A stretch of 64,000 bases of DNA from Chaenocephalus aceratus. Taxonomy: Eukaryota > Chordata > Actinopteri > Perciformes > Channichthyidae. Positions 30,810-43,771 of this stretch are shown piece by piece. The first letter of the stretch is position 1. Each line of letters opens with the position of its first letter. The stretch covers positions 6,907,250-6,971,249 of the forward strand of contig CM043799.1 in NCBI GenBank assembly GCA_023974075.1, written 5' to 3'. Made by a program: the position numbers and the translations under genes. The notes under the pieces are model-generated. The model saw nothing but the letters and a program-made list of their open reading frames with translations, searched no databases and was not told the DNA's origin.

Positions 30810-31976
30810 GTGTTGTAGGATGAACTTGGTAGTCTCCCAGCAGGCGCAGGGTGGTGGGGTTACACTGACTCTTCTAAGGTTGAGTGGCAATTGGAAGTAG
30901 TAAACAAGTCTGTTGTCTGATGTGGGAGCAGGATGTTGCGCCCATGGGTGAAAATGAGGTCGGAATATGAGGTAAAACAAAAATAAAAAAATATACAGCC
31001 TTCCTACTAAAATGTAGGGTCAAAACTGTGCTCTATGAGTTAGTTTTAATAGGAGATAAATAATAAAATGTCAACAGGTACTTTTATAGAGGAAGTTTAT
31101 TTCGGGAATGATGTCTGTTAGAAGACATACATTTTTGGCCAATCACACATGCATTGTTTTAACTCATGTTCCCATAAAACATAGGAATTAAAGTCATCTC
31201 TGCATCTGATTGGCTTAATGTGATAGTATTGCCCTAAACCTAACCAATATCACTCCTCATGCCGAAACTTAACCAACCCAACCAATGAAAGCAATGAGTA
31301 CTAACCAATATCAATGATACTGTATAATAATAATTATAGGGGAAGAAAAAAGAAAGCCCCGGTCCCTTTCCGGTGAAAACAATAATTGGCACCAAACGTA
31401 AACATATAGTTTCATCATGTCTTAAAGCTGCTGTGCAGTGTATTGCACTACACAACAAAATATTTCCTCTACTTCCTCTTAGAAAAAGAGCAGTAAAAGA
31501 AAGATCTGTGACCTGGTCAATAGATACGTGTACATATGTGGAAAACACTTCATCACTTCTAACGTTCGTGTCAAAGTTAACAGTTGTAATGTTGAATGTG
31601 AAATCAGTGAACTTAAATTCCGCTTTGAAATACAAAACACTGACAAGCAAAGGAAACCCCAGTTTAAGTGTTATCCTGCTGCCTGCATCTTAACTTCACA
31701 TTTTGATTGAAAGGACAGTGATCCCCTATTGTTTCAACATACTGTATACATTGACATCAATCATGGATCACCAATGACATTGTATAATTGCTTGCATGAC
31801 TGACCATCATATTTGATCTCCATGTAGATAAAAAAATGCACGGTTATGTTAATTTATCCGATTGGATTGACGAAGCCCTTGTATTTACTGCCATTCAAAT
31901 CAAAGCAGATATTTTCTCCCAAAAAGGAGCGTGGCCATGACGTAGAGGGAAAGGACCACGGTGGGTTGCTTTAATG
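30808..31976. other. Non-coding stretch, no supportable gene
   Basis: Open frames around 31240-31710 exist on both strands but lack any domain I trust. A short CGKHFITSN segment near 31535 is weakly THAP-like. Nothing else stands out. Confidence 0.5.
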
Positions 31977-32619
31977 CAGGGGTGGGGAACCTTTTTCCTC
32001 TCAAGGGCCATTTCAATTTTTTCAACATCCTCCGAGGGCCGTACAAATTATTGACGTCTGCTTAAAAATACTAAAATCACAGCCCATTAATTTAGCCTTT
32101 CTTTCATGCTGTGCAAAGAAAAAGCAACCTCTTAATCCAGATATTTTACCATGATTCACGCATGCATGCATGTGCACAGTTGTGGCATGACCACCAAAAC
32201 AGAAAGATATGGACACAAGATGTGTGCAATTTAGTTTCCTATCCATGTGAACATGATTTAAGTGGGGGGGGGGTGGACCTAACCTCCTCTAGGGGGGTCC
32301 GGGCCCGGGGCATGTTCCCCCGGGAAGATTTTTTTTTTAAATGTTGAAGTTAAAAGCATCAATCTGGTGCACTTTGAGAGCAACATTAGGAGATCTATGG
32401 ATACATCTCTCAACACCCATTTGAAACAGAACTGGAAGCAGATTTTCTTTTTCTTTATGGATATTTTACAAATCACTCCCCTTTCAAACTGAGTGTATGC
32501 TTGTTTATTAATAACAACTTTTTTTTACTCTCATATAGTATTTTATACCCATTTACTGTATTCTCTTATTTTTTTATAGCTATAATGATCATATAAAGAT
32601 GTGCCTTCCCCAGTGAGAT

Positions 32620-33045
32620 GATAGTGAACTGTTCATGAACTTGTCATGAAAAGTTCATGAAATATCAGTGAACCATATTCATGAACAACTCATAAACAGC
32701 TCATAACAAAGTTGATGAACTGTTCATGAAAGTGACATGAACATTAAATGGCACTAGGGCAGTTCATGAACTACTCATGAAACTCCTGTGCTGGAATGGT
32801 TCATGAACAATTCATGGAATATGGTTTTAGGCAGGTTCATGAACAATTCATGAAATGGAGTTTTCAGTGAGTGTGTAGGGATATTCAGTATTCAACCAAG
32901 AACATTTCAAGAATTGTTCATGAACATATCAAGAACTGTTCATAACAACTTCATGAACCATTCATGAACAGTTTCATACCCAGTCACTGAATATAATTCA
33001 ATGGCTGGCTATGAACTGTTCATGAACTGTTCATGAACCATTGAC
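32620..33045. repeat. Diverged TTCATGAA palindrome array
   Basis: More than a dozen GTTCATGAAC-like or TTCATGAA motifs in ~420 bp, related in style to the 620-bp repeat but too diverged to align along its length. It may be an older relative. Confidence 0.75.
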
Positions 33046-33454
33046 TGTGGGTCAATTGGCAACCATAGAAAACAACAATTATGTCAATCACAATGGAACT
33101 TTACTCAAATTAACAAACAAACAAACATACATGTATACAGGTGGAGCACTACAATTAATCCTATCACTATTTGAAGCAGTTCTTGACACTCAGCTGCACA
33201 AACAATGTTGTTACAGGGTCCCAAAAGCTTGGATACCACAGCAACAATAAATGATTTCTGTAGAAAACAGAAAAGTGCAGCAGCAATAATTATACACAGG
33301 ATCCGGTTGATCGTCTGGAATGCTTCTTATTCAAAATTCAAAGTACACAGTTACATTCAAATAGCTGAACTTTACAAACATCACATTTCTCCATTTAAGT
33401 TATCTGTCTGTCACAGTCAATTACTGTATCTCAAGGAGAAATTCAATATAAATG

Positions 33455-34270
33455 ATTACATTACATTGCATTTAGCTGACGCTTTTATCCAAAGCGACTT
33501 ACAATAAGTGCGTTCGACCAACAACATACAAACTTGAAGAAAACAGAATCATATAAGTACATCAGGTTTCATAGAGCAAAAACATTTCAAGTGCTACTCA
33601 ACTGGCTTTAGGTAAGCCAGTCCTTTATTAGTATATAAGTGCTTTGTTAATAGTTCTATCGCTCGAAGTGGGAGTCGAAAGAGATGAGTTTTCAGTCTGC
33701 GCCGGAAGGTGTGTAAGCTTTCTGCTGTCCTGATGTCAATGGGGAGCTCATTCCACCATTTTGGAGCCAGGATAGCAAACCCACGTGTTTTTGCTGATGG
33801 GAACTTGGGTCCCCTTCGCAGCGAGGGTGCAGCGAGCCGATTGGTTGATGCAGAGCGGAGTGCACGTGCTGGGGTGTACGGTTTAAACCATGTCCTGGAT
33901 GTAGGAAGGGCCAGATCCATTCGCAGCATGGTACGCAAGTACCATTGTCTTGAAGTGGATTCTAGCAGTTACCGGAAGCCAGTGGAGTGAGCGGAGGAGC
34001 GGCGTGGTGTGGAAACATTTAGGAAGGTTGAAGACCAGACGAGCCGCTGCATTCTGGATGAGCTGCAGAGGTCGGATGGCACATGCAGGTAGACCAGCCA
34101 GGAGGGAGTTGCAGTAGTTTAGGCGTGAGATGATGAGAGCCTGGACCAGAACCTGCGTCGCTTTTCTGGGTCAGCTGGGGACGCATCCTCCTGATGTTGT
34201 AAAGCGTGTATCTGCAGCAGCGGGTTGTAGCAGCTATGTTTGCAGTGAAGGACAGGTTGTTATCTATAAA
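33455..34270 (-). mobile_element. LINE 3' end, minus strand
   Basis: The minus-strand ORF (about 33938-33594) reads ARALRSASTNRLAAPSLRRG, then GFAILAPKWWNELPIDIRT and LHTFRRRLKTHLFRLP, the C-terminal region of a LINE ORF2. The downstream tail is the dispersed fish sequence whose plus-strand form is GCATTTAGCTGACGCTTTTA. A preceding part (34270-33990) has SFTANIAATTRCC with frameshifts. A shorter member of the family is at 55170-55590. Confidence 0.8.
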
Positions 34271-34758
34271 CACATAACGCTATCAAATAATACTTTCTAT
34301 CAATATATCTATCTTTACCAAATATAACATATTATGGAGATCACAAAAATACACTGTCAATGTTAATAAACAAAAAACAAGGCAATGTGCCTGCAAGACT
34401 GCACTCAGGTAAACAAAACATATTACCCGTGCGCAGCAGCTAACCTGCCTGCGAGCCTTCGCTCAGGTCACATTTACCCAGGCGCAGCTGAAGCCCGCGA
34501 AAATGGCATTTATTGTTGCCGACAGTTTAGTATTTTTAAAATACCGTTACTATGTCAAACATGCTCAAAACCTTCTGACACACTCTCCTAAACATCTCCA
34601 ATATCATATCTAATTCACACAAGTTAACATCGATCATTTTCATCATGTACTGACCTGTAGAAAACAGAAAACTAAGCAGCAATAATTATACACAGGATCC
34701 GGTTGATCGTCTGGATTGCTTCTGAGGAGGGGGCGGAAGTGTCCCCCCTAAAGTAACC
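34271..34758. other. Non-coding filler inside the hAT element
   Basis: No gene. A segment CAGCAATAATTATACACAGG with ATCCGGTTGATCGTCTGGA at 34673-34715 also occurs at 33281-33323, so the LINE fragment lies between two direct repeats of about 65 bp. Confidence 0.6.
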
Positions 34759-35378
34759 CAGATGTCACCGCTCACCTGCCAAAGGTTCTACCTTGGCGCT
34801 ACTTACTCGTACTGCTTCTCAAACAGTACAGATATACCATAAAATGATATGAATGTCACCAAAATAAATACAGATAATGTTCAGTTTCAAATTCACTATT
34901 GTTTTGTTTTAAGATTAAAAGTTTTAAAAAAGAAAGAAATGTTCAAATAGTAGATGAATATTCAAGAGGTCTTTAAAAACATCACACTGATCATCAAAAG
35001 TTCATAAAATGCTCATGAATATTCAAAAATATTCTGAACTTGCCACAATCATCCAAAATTCATGAAATGCTCATAGTCATGAAAAGTTCATGAAATGCTC
35101 ATGCAAACTTTTTGGGGTTTTAATTATAATGTTGTGATTGGCTGGATCATGAAAAGTTCATAAATTGCTCATAAAAGTCTGTCATGAGCAAAACAGGAAC
35201 TTTATATGAACGAACAATGTTCATAAAAATGTCATGAACTGCTCTTTAAAATGGTTCATGAGCATTTTAAGAATGTTGGTTCATGAACATGACAAGTGAA
35301 CATATAATGAGTTGTTCATGAATGTTTCATGAGTGCTCATGAACAGCTCATAAAGTCATGAACTCCATCTCGCAGGGG
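34759..35378. repeat. 620-bp TTCATGAA-rich repeat, copy 2
   Basis: Same orientation, same length and nearly the same sequence as 11365-11984. The flanks differ (GTAACC|CAGATG on the left, CAGGGG|TTTACC on the right), so the ends are defined at base level. Confidence 0.9.
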
Positions 35379-35992
35379 TTTACCTCACTGGTAGTAGAAA
35401 AGCTTCTTATATTCGTTAGCATAGCTAGCTAACCAGATGCTAATAACAACAAAGTTATTGACTGTATGATCAGTATGACAGATGAACAGATCGCCACTGG
35501 GCTTTCACCTAAAGACACAGCCACGCAAAAACTGCGGCATGTGTACGGCTCCTTATGGCTACTGACAATTGTGAAGTCCCGGCCCGGAGCAGCGTTCTGG
35601 TGCTCTGCTCTCTGGCTGCTCTAAACCCCTGTCGGACGAGACATATACCACCCTGATGACACGTTTGGCTCGTGTTGTGTTCAAGTACCCCTGATATTTT
35701 GCGGTCTAGATTTCTTAATTTTTTTTCTTTTTTGCGTGTGTTACCTCGAGGGCCGTATCAAATTGTCTCGCGGGCTGTATACGGCCCGGGGGCCGGAGGT
35801 TCCCCACCCCTGCTTTAATGTTTGGCAGATGAACTGGCATTGGTTGAAAGTCCATCAGACCCTGTCTGGTATGTGTTTAAACTCCACATTTAATCTAAAG
35901 AGAAAGTCAGCAGACTGTAGGACTTGGTTTGAATTATGTAAAAAAAAAACTAAATGTAATTCAAATGTGGATAAAACAGTCTATTTTGTAAT

Positions 35993-38900
35993 CAATCAAT
36001 CAATGTTTATTGATATAGCCCAATATCACAAATGTTACATTTGTCTCAGTGGACTTCACAGTTTGTACAGAATATCAGTATGACATTATGACACCCTCTG
36101 TCCTTAGACCCTCACATCGTACAAGGAAAAACTTCCAGAGAAAACCCACAGATTAAAGGGAAAAATGGGAGAAAGCTCAGGGAGAGCAACAGAGGAGGGA
36201 TCCCTCTCCCAGGACGGACAGACGTGCAATAGATGCCGTGTGTACATTGAAAAGATAATACATTTGCAACATAGGTAGTCCAAATGTTTGGAAATGCGTG
36301 TGTGTATAATAGGAAGATGAATCCACAAGGATATCCATCCAGGACCTATGATCCAGGACCACAGCCACGACTCAAGATCCAGGGCTCGCGATCCAGGACA
36401 CAGGACTGCAGGATCATCCATGACTCCGGATCCCGGCATATATAGACACCAAAAAGAAAGTCATTTGGGGAAGCTGGGTTAATCGGAACATGAGAGTACA
36501 CAGGTATAGACAGAGAGAAGGAAGAAGTAAGATGTCCCCCGACAAACTAAGCCTATATCAGCAAAACTAGGGGCTGAATCTAATCAGCCCTAACTATAAG
36601 CTTTATCAAAAAGGAAGGTCTTAAGCGCACTCTTAAAAACGGATAGGGTGTCTGCCGCCCGAACACAAACTGGAAGCTGATTCCACAAATGTGGAGCTTG
36701 ATAAGAAAAGGCTCTGGCTCCCATTGTACTTTTAGAGACTCTAGGAACAACCAACAACCCTGCATTCTTGGAACGCAATGCCCTAGTAGGACAGTCGGGT
36801 ATAATGAGTTATTTAAGGTAAGATGGCGCCTGCCCATTAAGGGCTTTGTAGGCGAGAATATGAATTTTAAATGCTATCCTGTGTTCTATAGGGAGCGCGT
36901 GTAAGGCAGCCAGAACAGGAGTAATGTGCTCCCTTTTTCCTAACTCTGGTTAGTACACGAGCTGCAGCATTTTGAATCAGCTGAAGCGACATGACTGACA
37001 ATAATCCAGCCTTGAAGTAACAAATGCATGGACTAGTTTCTCTGCATCGTTTTGAGGCAAGATATGCCTGATTTTTGCAATGTTACGTAGATGGAAGTAG
37101 GCGGTCCTTGAAATTGATTTTATGTGGGCGTTAAAGGATAAACCCTGATCAAATATAACACCAAGATTCCTTACAGTCTCACTGGAGGCCAAATTAATGC
37201 CATCCATAGTTAGTATATCTTTAGATAATTGTTTTTCATATTCTTCGGGCCAAGTACAATAACTTCAGTTTTGGTCGTGTTTAACATCAAACAGTTTAAG
37301 GTCATCCACGTCCTTGAGGCAGTCTTGCATTTTATTTAGATGATTCATTTCATCAGGCTTGATTGATAAATATAGTTGAGTATCATCCGCATAACAATGA
37401 AAGTTTACAGAATGATTCCTTATAATATTGCCTAACGGAAGCATATATAATGTGAACAAAATAGGTCCGAGCACTGAGCCCTGTGGCACTCCATGGCTAA
37501 CTTTGGTTTGCGTGGAAGATTCATCGTTAACACGTACAAACTGAGAGCGTTCAGATAGATAGGACCTAAACCAGCCTAAAGCAGGTCCCTGTATGCCAAC
37601 TAAGTGCTCTAGTCTTTGCAATAGGATATCATGGTCGATAGTATCAAATGCAGCACTGAGATCGAGCAAAACAAGAATAGAGACAAGTCCCTTGTCTGAG
37701 GCTATTAGAATGTCATGTGTGACTTTAACCAGAGCTGTCTCTGTGCTATGATGTGTTCTAAAGCCAGACTGAAAATCTTCAAATAAATCTTATAACACTA
37801 TACTGGTCAAAGGCAAGAGGTCATTAATTTGTTTCTAAGAGTAACCATTTTATCGTTAAAAAAAGCACATACAATCATTACTACTGAGTGCTATGGGAAT
37901 AGAAGGCTCAATCGAGCTGTGGCTCTCTGTCAGCCTGGCTACAGTGCTGAAAATAAATCTTGCATTATTCTTATTCGCATCTATTAATGAAGAGTAGTAG
38001 GCTGCTCTCGCTTTAACGCAGTGCTTTCTTATATTCATTGAGAGTAATATGCCAAATTAAACGAGATTCTTCAAGTTTAGTGGAATGCCATATCCTTTCA
38101 AGTTGTCTCGACTTTTGCTTTATTTGCGGGGTTTCGGCATTATGCCATGGAGCTAATCTATGTTGTTTTATTTTCTTCTTTTTCTAAGGAGCAACATAGT
38201 CTAATTTTTATTCGCAGCGCATCTGTAGCACCATCAACAACATGATCAATTTGGGGGTGTGTACATTTGTATAAGTTTCCTCCCTTACATGCAGACATGC
38301 TATCGAGTTAAGTATTGGTGGAATCTCTTCCTTAAATGTGGCTCTAGCACTAACAGATAGGTTTCTGATGCAGGAGCTTTTGACTAATGCTTTGTAGTCT
38401 AGTAACAGTACTTCAAAAGTTACTAAGAAATGGTCGGATAAAGCAGGATTATGCGGTTCGACTAATAGTTGCTCAATTTCAATACCATAAGTCAGAACAA
38501 GGTCGAGAGTGTGATTATAGCAGTGGGTTGGTTTATTTACACTCTGACAGAAACCAACATAATCTAATATAGAGTTAAATGCAACAGTAAGGCTATTTGT
38601 ATCATCATCAACATGAATATTAAAGTCACCTACGATAATTACTTTATCTGTTTTAAGTACCAGAGTTGATAGAAACTCAGAGAATTCTGATAAGAATTCT
38701 GAATAAGGACCTGGTGCACGATACACTGTAACAAATAAGATTGGCTGCAAAGTTTTCCAGGTCGGATGCGTAAGACTAAAAACGAGGCTTTCAAAGGAGG
38801 TATAATTTAATTTTGGTTTAGTATTGATAAGTAAACTTGAGTCAAAGATTGCTGCAACTCCACCTCCTCGGCCCGTGCCTCGGGCAATATGAGTGTTGAC

Positions 38901-39320
38901 ATGGCTGGTGGAGTGGCCTCATGTATGCTGACATATTCTTCATGTCTCAACCAAGTTTCGGTGAGACAGCATATATCAATATTATAATCTGATATTAAAT
39001 CATTTATCAATATTGCTTTAGATGCTAGAGATCTTATGTTTAAGAGACCACATTTAATCTTCCTGTTTTGTTGCACTGTAGTAGTTGTTACATTTACTTT
39101 TATTAGGTTATTATGTATGACACCTCTATTAGGTTTTATATGCCTAGGAGAGAGCGCAGAGAAGCGTGTAAGACTGCGACTCGCCTCCTGGTCTCAACTC
39201 CACTTTGTCATGGATTAAGTCCACAAAGCCCTGAAATGTTTGCCGAAATGAGATTTGCACCTTCCAAAGTAGGATGAATGCCGTCTCTCTTAATCAGGCC
39301 AGGATTTCTCCAGAAGGCTG
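35993..39320 (-). mobile_element. L2/CR1-like LINE, longest copy, minus strand
   Basis: Read on the minus strand from 39320. The 5' end has an SGNH-esterase-like segment from ORF1 (RDGIHPTLEGANL, about 39280-39240), then the endonuclease with KCGLLNIRSLASKA, CCLTETWL, VIIVGDFNIHVDDD, and SDHFLVTFE (39076-38208). RT follows after a deletion: MLDLSAAFDTIDHDILL, SHGVPQGSVLGPILF and YADDTQLY (37669-37265), then the C-terminal region (37207-36590). The 3' UTR ends in the ATTG repeat at 35993-36003. Several frameshifts and missing RT motifs make it inactive. Endonuclease and RT would nick and prime from host DNA. Confidence 0.9.
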
Positions 39321-40359
39321 TAACAATTATTTACGAAGCCCACATTGTTTGCTGGGCACCACCAAGACAACCAGCGCTGAAATTATGACATGCGGCTATA
39401 CATGTCATCATTGATCAGGCTAACATGAGGGAAAGGGGAAACCAGAAAAACACTCATATGCTTAAAACAACAGCTGCTTATTACAGTTACGCTCCTCTAC
39501 CTGGTTTCAATCTCAATCTAGTTTTCAATCACCCTCAGTAATCACGTAAATCGCTTTATTTTTCATACAGGCCTTTGTGAAGCAAACAATACATACTCTG
39601 GTCAATGTTTGACAATACAACTCTAGTCTTTCTTTTCCTTTCAGGCTCCCAGAGTGGTTCACATATCTAGTCAAAACGTTGGGAAGTGTCCAACTGTCAC
39701 ATAAATAAAAATAATCCAGTAAAGTCATCCTGGGTTCTGTCAGAGTGTCCACAAAGCCAGTCTCTCCATTCTTTGTCAACTACTCTGCATCAGTGACACT
39801 ATGGGGGGTTAAGCTGACACGCACACGCACGCCCCCCCCCACACACACACACACACACACACACCTGCCTACCTACGTACCTATCTGTTATGCTTGTTAG
39901 CCAGAGGAGATGCTGAGCTGATGTCTGCCCACTTGTCTACTTGCTGTGTGTGTGTGTGTGTGTGTGTATATAATATGATTACTTTCCGTTTTTGGATTCC
40001 GTCAACATCAAATAAAATGCAAAAAATAAATAAGTAAAATTAACCTGACAAACTCAACATGACATGAGTCACCAATAACTAAACATTGCTAAATTAATAA
40101 ACATGGATAAATTAATAAACTTGGCGTGATATTAGATTAATTACGTTCAATTATTGGTGTGCTCAAGCCCACTATCGGCAATTTTTAAGTCCAAAACACA
40201 CTATGATGCTCCCTAGTGAACAGACGTCTCGTTAAAAAATGAGTTTCCACTTCAGTGGGGTTATACTGTAGCAGATAATGTTTTTAGCAGATCTAATAAG
40301 GTTAGAACTGGCCACTTGTGCTCTGCCTGTTGGTGAGGCACGTTTCAGAGGCTGTAGGT
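39321..40359. other. Non-coding stretch with CA/GT microsatellites
   Basis: (AC)n at 39840-39865, (GT)n at 39943-39968 and GCAC-rich sequence near 39820. No gene seen. Confidence 0.6.
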
Positions 40360-42744
40360 CATGGGTCGGCAACAGGCGGCCCGCGGGCCATTGTTTGGCC
40401 CACCAGCAATAATATTTGGCATATCATTTTGAGAATAAAAAAATATTTGAGTTTTTTTTTTTTTTTTTTTACAAACATCGGACCGACAGTCGCACATATA
40501 GGCTATAATGTCCGAATAGAGAATCTACCTACACCTGAAGAATGCTTATTGTACTTTATCCATGTTGAGAGTGAATGACACCACAGGCACAATCAGGCTG
40601 CGGGGTGCACTGACGCTGATAGTGGATCAATAGGTGGACAGCGCGTGGTGCTGAAATAGCCAACATGTGGTGTGTGGTTTGAAAAAATAACACCAGCTCA
40701 CAAATTATTCAAGCGTAATGTTTACTTATATGTGAACAATAACAAAGTTCAGTGAAAACATTGACAACAAATTTGGAGAAGCCGCTGATCATGGAGGGCG
40801 AGGAATGGTGGTGCATATGCTCCTGAAACGACAGAGCAAACACGCTAATAATTAATAATAATTTAATAATAATTACAATGAGCCATTCATTCAAAAATAT
40901 AAAAAATATAATTAGGCTATTAAATCCAATTACGACAGGCTTGGTACTCACTTAATGCGAAAACTGACATCTCCCATCGGTCGCTATTTTTTGGATATCT
41001 GGTGATATGGACGTCACTTTAATCCACAGGCAGTTCTCGAGGTTTTTATGCGTCAACCGATTCCTCTTGTGCGTCTTTTATCGCATTCATTGAAGAAAAG
41101 GACGACTCGCATGTATAGGTGGAAGGGAACATTGTGAGCACATAAAATGTGAGTCTCTTGATCGTGCTATACTCCTCTGAGCTTCCCACCCAAAAGGCAC
41201 TCACAGACTCCGCACTTCTGAGCGCATCGCTGACCAGGGAGCTTGTTTGAAAATCAATTAGCTCTAATGCAGCCTCGTCTAAGGAGGGGATCATTTGTTT
41301 TGCCTGGGAGGTGAAGTCTCCACTTGGTCGGACAAAGGCAATAATGTATTTTGGGATGGAGTAGTCCTCAAACCTTGACATGAAGTTGGCCCGTAGCTGC
41401 TTGATGAAGTCCACCATCAGCTCTGTCACTTGTCCCAGTGCCTGTGATTTTAGTGTACTGAAATGGAGGAGCCTGCCAGTGGATATGTCTGACTCGAACA
41501 ACTCCAGCTTCCTCGTGAAGGATTCAAGCTTTTCAACCATGTCCACTATGGTTTTGCCTCTCCCCTGTAGCTGCAGGTTAAGCTGGTTTAGGTGGCCAAA
41601 TATATGCGCTAAAAATGCTACATTGGACATGAACTTTTCGTCTCCCAGAAGGGCAAGGTGGTCAGCTGCTGCCCTAATCTTGCTCAATCTAAGAAACGCC
41701 TTGACCTCATCCAGTAGCGCACAGAAGCGGTCCAACGCTTTCCCTTTGCGTCATTGTGAAGCAGCAGGTCATCGTGGGTGGCCTCTTCTGACTCAGCCAC
41801 AAGTTGTCGGAAAAGCTGATGCTGGGTGCTTGATGTACCCCTGACAATTAATGACACGCATCACTTTGTCCATAACTTCCTTTAGCTCACCACTGAGTTT
41901 GGCGCAAAGGACACTCTGGTGGATGAGACAGTGCAGTCCATGCATTTGGGGGGCGTGCTTCTTCAACCTGCTTACCAGACCTCTGTGCTTTCCCACCATA
42001 GCAGGAGTCCCGTCTGTCACGATTAACCCTCTCAAATGACAATGAATGCAGCCTAAACAACTCTTCCAGTTTCGTAAATATAACGTCCCCAGTGGTGTGC
42101 CCTTCTAATGGAATAAGAGACAGCAGCTCTTCCCTGAACTCGTTTCCATCAAAATATCTAACAGACGCACAACTGGGCTACATCTGTACTGTCAGTGCTC
42201 TCATCAATGGCTAAGGAAAAGTAATCGGCTTGACTTAGACCCTTGATAATTAACCCCCTGCACAGCGTCCGACAGTGCTTCTATGTGGCGTATAGCGGAC
42301 CTCGCAGAGAGGGACACTGACGCAATGACACCATCCAAAGACTTGTCGGTGGCCAGTTCCTCAAACGGTCACCATCACCTCCTTGAAAACCTCTGCGTCA
42401 GTGAATGGCCGTTGTGCTTTGCGAGCACCCACGACGCCTTTAGGGACGCAGTTGTCACTTTCTGTTTGGCTGTGAGCCTCGCACCAGGATCCTGCTGCTG
42501 TGCGCATAACCTGCTGTCAGTGCTTCAATCTTCGCTTTCATGCCTCTGTCTTGGGTGGAAAGGCCACTTTGAAGGTGTCATGCTTCGTCTCGTGGTGCCG
42601 CTTAATATTGTATTATTTGCAAGCAGCCACAACTTCATTGCAGATAAGACACAATGGCTTTGCATTGATGAACCAGGTAGGATGAACGCATAGTTCGCTG
42701 TCCAGTCCTCTTTAAATGCCCTATTTTCATTCACCGTCATCTTT
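40360..42744 (-). mobile_element. hAT element (Charlie-like), right end lost
   Basis: The left end CATGGGTCGGCAACAGGCGG matches the CAGGGGTCGGCAAC-type terminus of Charlie-like hAT elements with one substitution. Transposase remnants follow on the minus strand. The right end was not found before MITE A begins at about 42769. The sequence at 40484-40830 recurs at 55085-55850, so a second copy of this element exists there. Confidence 0.7.
41046..42740 (-). pseudogene. hAT transposase pseudogene (BED finger to dimerisation domain)
   Basis: Minus-strand frames carry a ZBED-like hAT transposase. MTVNENRAFKEDWTANYAFI starts at 42740. A BED-type finger follows with CLIC and KRHHETKH, reached through a frameshift. 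DGTPAMVGKHRGLVSRLKKH and MHGLHCLIHQSVLCAKLSG are at 42035-41800, then LRLSKIRAAADHLALLGDEK, and the end has FPSTYTCESSFSSMNAIK, the hAT dimerisation motif, at about 41100. Frameshifts near 41740-41790, 42040-42300 and 42640 split it. The catalytic DGTPAM residue is retained, but the gene is dead. Confidence 0.8.
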
Positions 42745-42768
42745 CCTCTTTAGACCTTTGGAGAGTGA

Positions 42769-43236
42769 CATTACTGCTTTGGATTACTGGTCTGGGGAAG
42801 CTCGCGAGTGTGTGTGTGTATTTTTGCGTTTGTGTGTATTGTGTTTGTTTTCCCGGAGAAAACCCTCACGAGAAACACCGGCTGTTGTTATGCTGCTGCA
42901 AACGTCAAGTTACAACACGTTCTCCGATTGTATTATGCCGTTACAAGCTTCAAAGTTGTATTTATCATCTGAATTTGCCGAAAGAAGTTTTATATTCTGA
43001 AAGCCAATACTTTGTTTATTTGAAATCAGATGAAAACAAAACTGTCACGGAGCCTGCCGTGTTATCTATGATTACTATATGCCTACATTCATAATGTCAG
43101 CGGAGGGAGGGGGGGGCGGCACTGCGGAAGAGCAGAGCGCGAGGGAGAGCTGACATCTTCCCTTTACAAGCTTCAAACATGTATTATCGTGTTTCAATAC
43201 AAGTTTTCATATTCTGAAAGCCAAGACTTTGTTTAG
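42769..43236 (+). mobile_element. MITE A, partial copy
   Basis: Starts within the element at TTGGATTACTGGTCTGGGGA and matches 62767-63262 through TGCCGAAAGAAGTTTTATAT and CCAAGACTTTGTTTA. It is interrupted at TTAA (43237-43240) by a piggyBac-like end; the remaining ~100 bp of MITE A is not found downstream. Confidence 0.85.
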
Positions 43237-43771
43237 TTAACCCTCTGGAGTCGGTGGACACGCCGGCGCGTCCAGGTGCGCATAATTTACGTAATTAATC
43301 ATATATTTTCGATTATAAGGAGTAGAAATATGATTTAGATATCCTCGGAATCGCTGGAAGAGTAGCTTCCAGCGGTATCTCCTGTGAGACTGTAACCAGC
43401 GCACAGCAGCCAATATGGCCGCTCAAAGCAGCTTGACTTTACACTGTGTGGGATTGGTGGATTTGTGTGTCCGTCAAGGAAATCTCGGCCGGCAGCCATC
43501 ATGGTCTGAAATGACCAATGGACATCGAGAAATCACTAAGGACCTACCCACCAAATAAAAAAAAACATAAACCACGTGTCTCCATCAGTTTACGTCAGTG
43601 TGGAGAGAGAGAGCGAGACAGAGAAAATGGCTAAAAAAGCTTTACAGTTGCAGACTTCGCAAGAGATTGTTTTCGCTAGCAGCAGTGAAGATAGAGCCTC
43701 AGAACCTGAAGTCTTCGACTCTTCTGAAGAAGAGAAATACCAGACAACAACAAGGATCCATTTGGACATGG
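43237..43771 (+). mobile_element. piggyBac-like left end with a candidate first exon
   Basis: TTAACCCTCTGGAGTC at 43237-43252 has the TTAA target and CCC start expected of piggyBac, and sits where intact MITE A copies have TTTAAAATC. An ORF from ATG at 43627 encodes MAKKALQLQTSQEIVF then an acidic SSSEDRASEP and DSSEEEKYQ, and ends at a good splice donor (GACATGG|GTAAGTG, 43771). An acidic N-terminus is typical of piggyBac transposases. No right end or downstream exon was found with certainty. TTAACCCTTTTGGAGTC recurs at 44716 in the same orientation. Confidence 0.55.

Larger units (their letters stand above)
31977..35812. mobile_element. hAT element with perfect 8-bp duplication, hosting nested repeats
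   Basis: Ends CAGGGGTGGGGAACCT at 31977-31992 and AGGTTCCCCACCCCTG at 35797-35812 are perfect 16-bp inverted repeats. The flanks are CTTTAATG at 31969-31976 and 35813-35820, an exact target-site duplication. Own sequence remains at about 31977-32520 and 35385-35812. The middle is filled by the TTCATGAA array, a LINE 3' end and the 620-bp repeat. No transposase is left. It shares internal segments with the element at 50648-53663 (for example AAGCATCAATCTGGTGCAC). Confidence 0.92.

Noticed and set aside
31340..31710. THAP-domain or P-element transposase exon
   Set aside because: Only one short CGKHF segment fits; the C2CH spacing and AVPTF-like end are not seen.
41380..41844. 154-aa plus-strand ORF
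   Set aside because: Shadow of the hAT transposase pseudogene on the minus strand.
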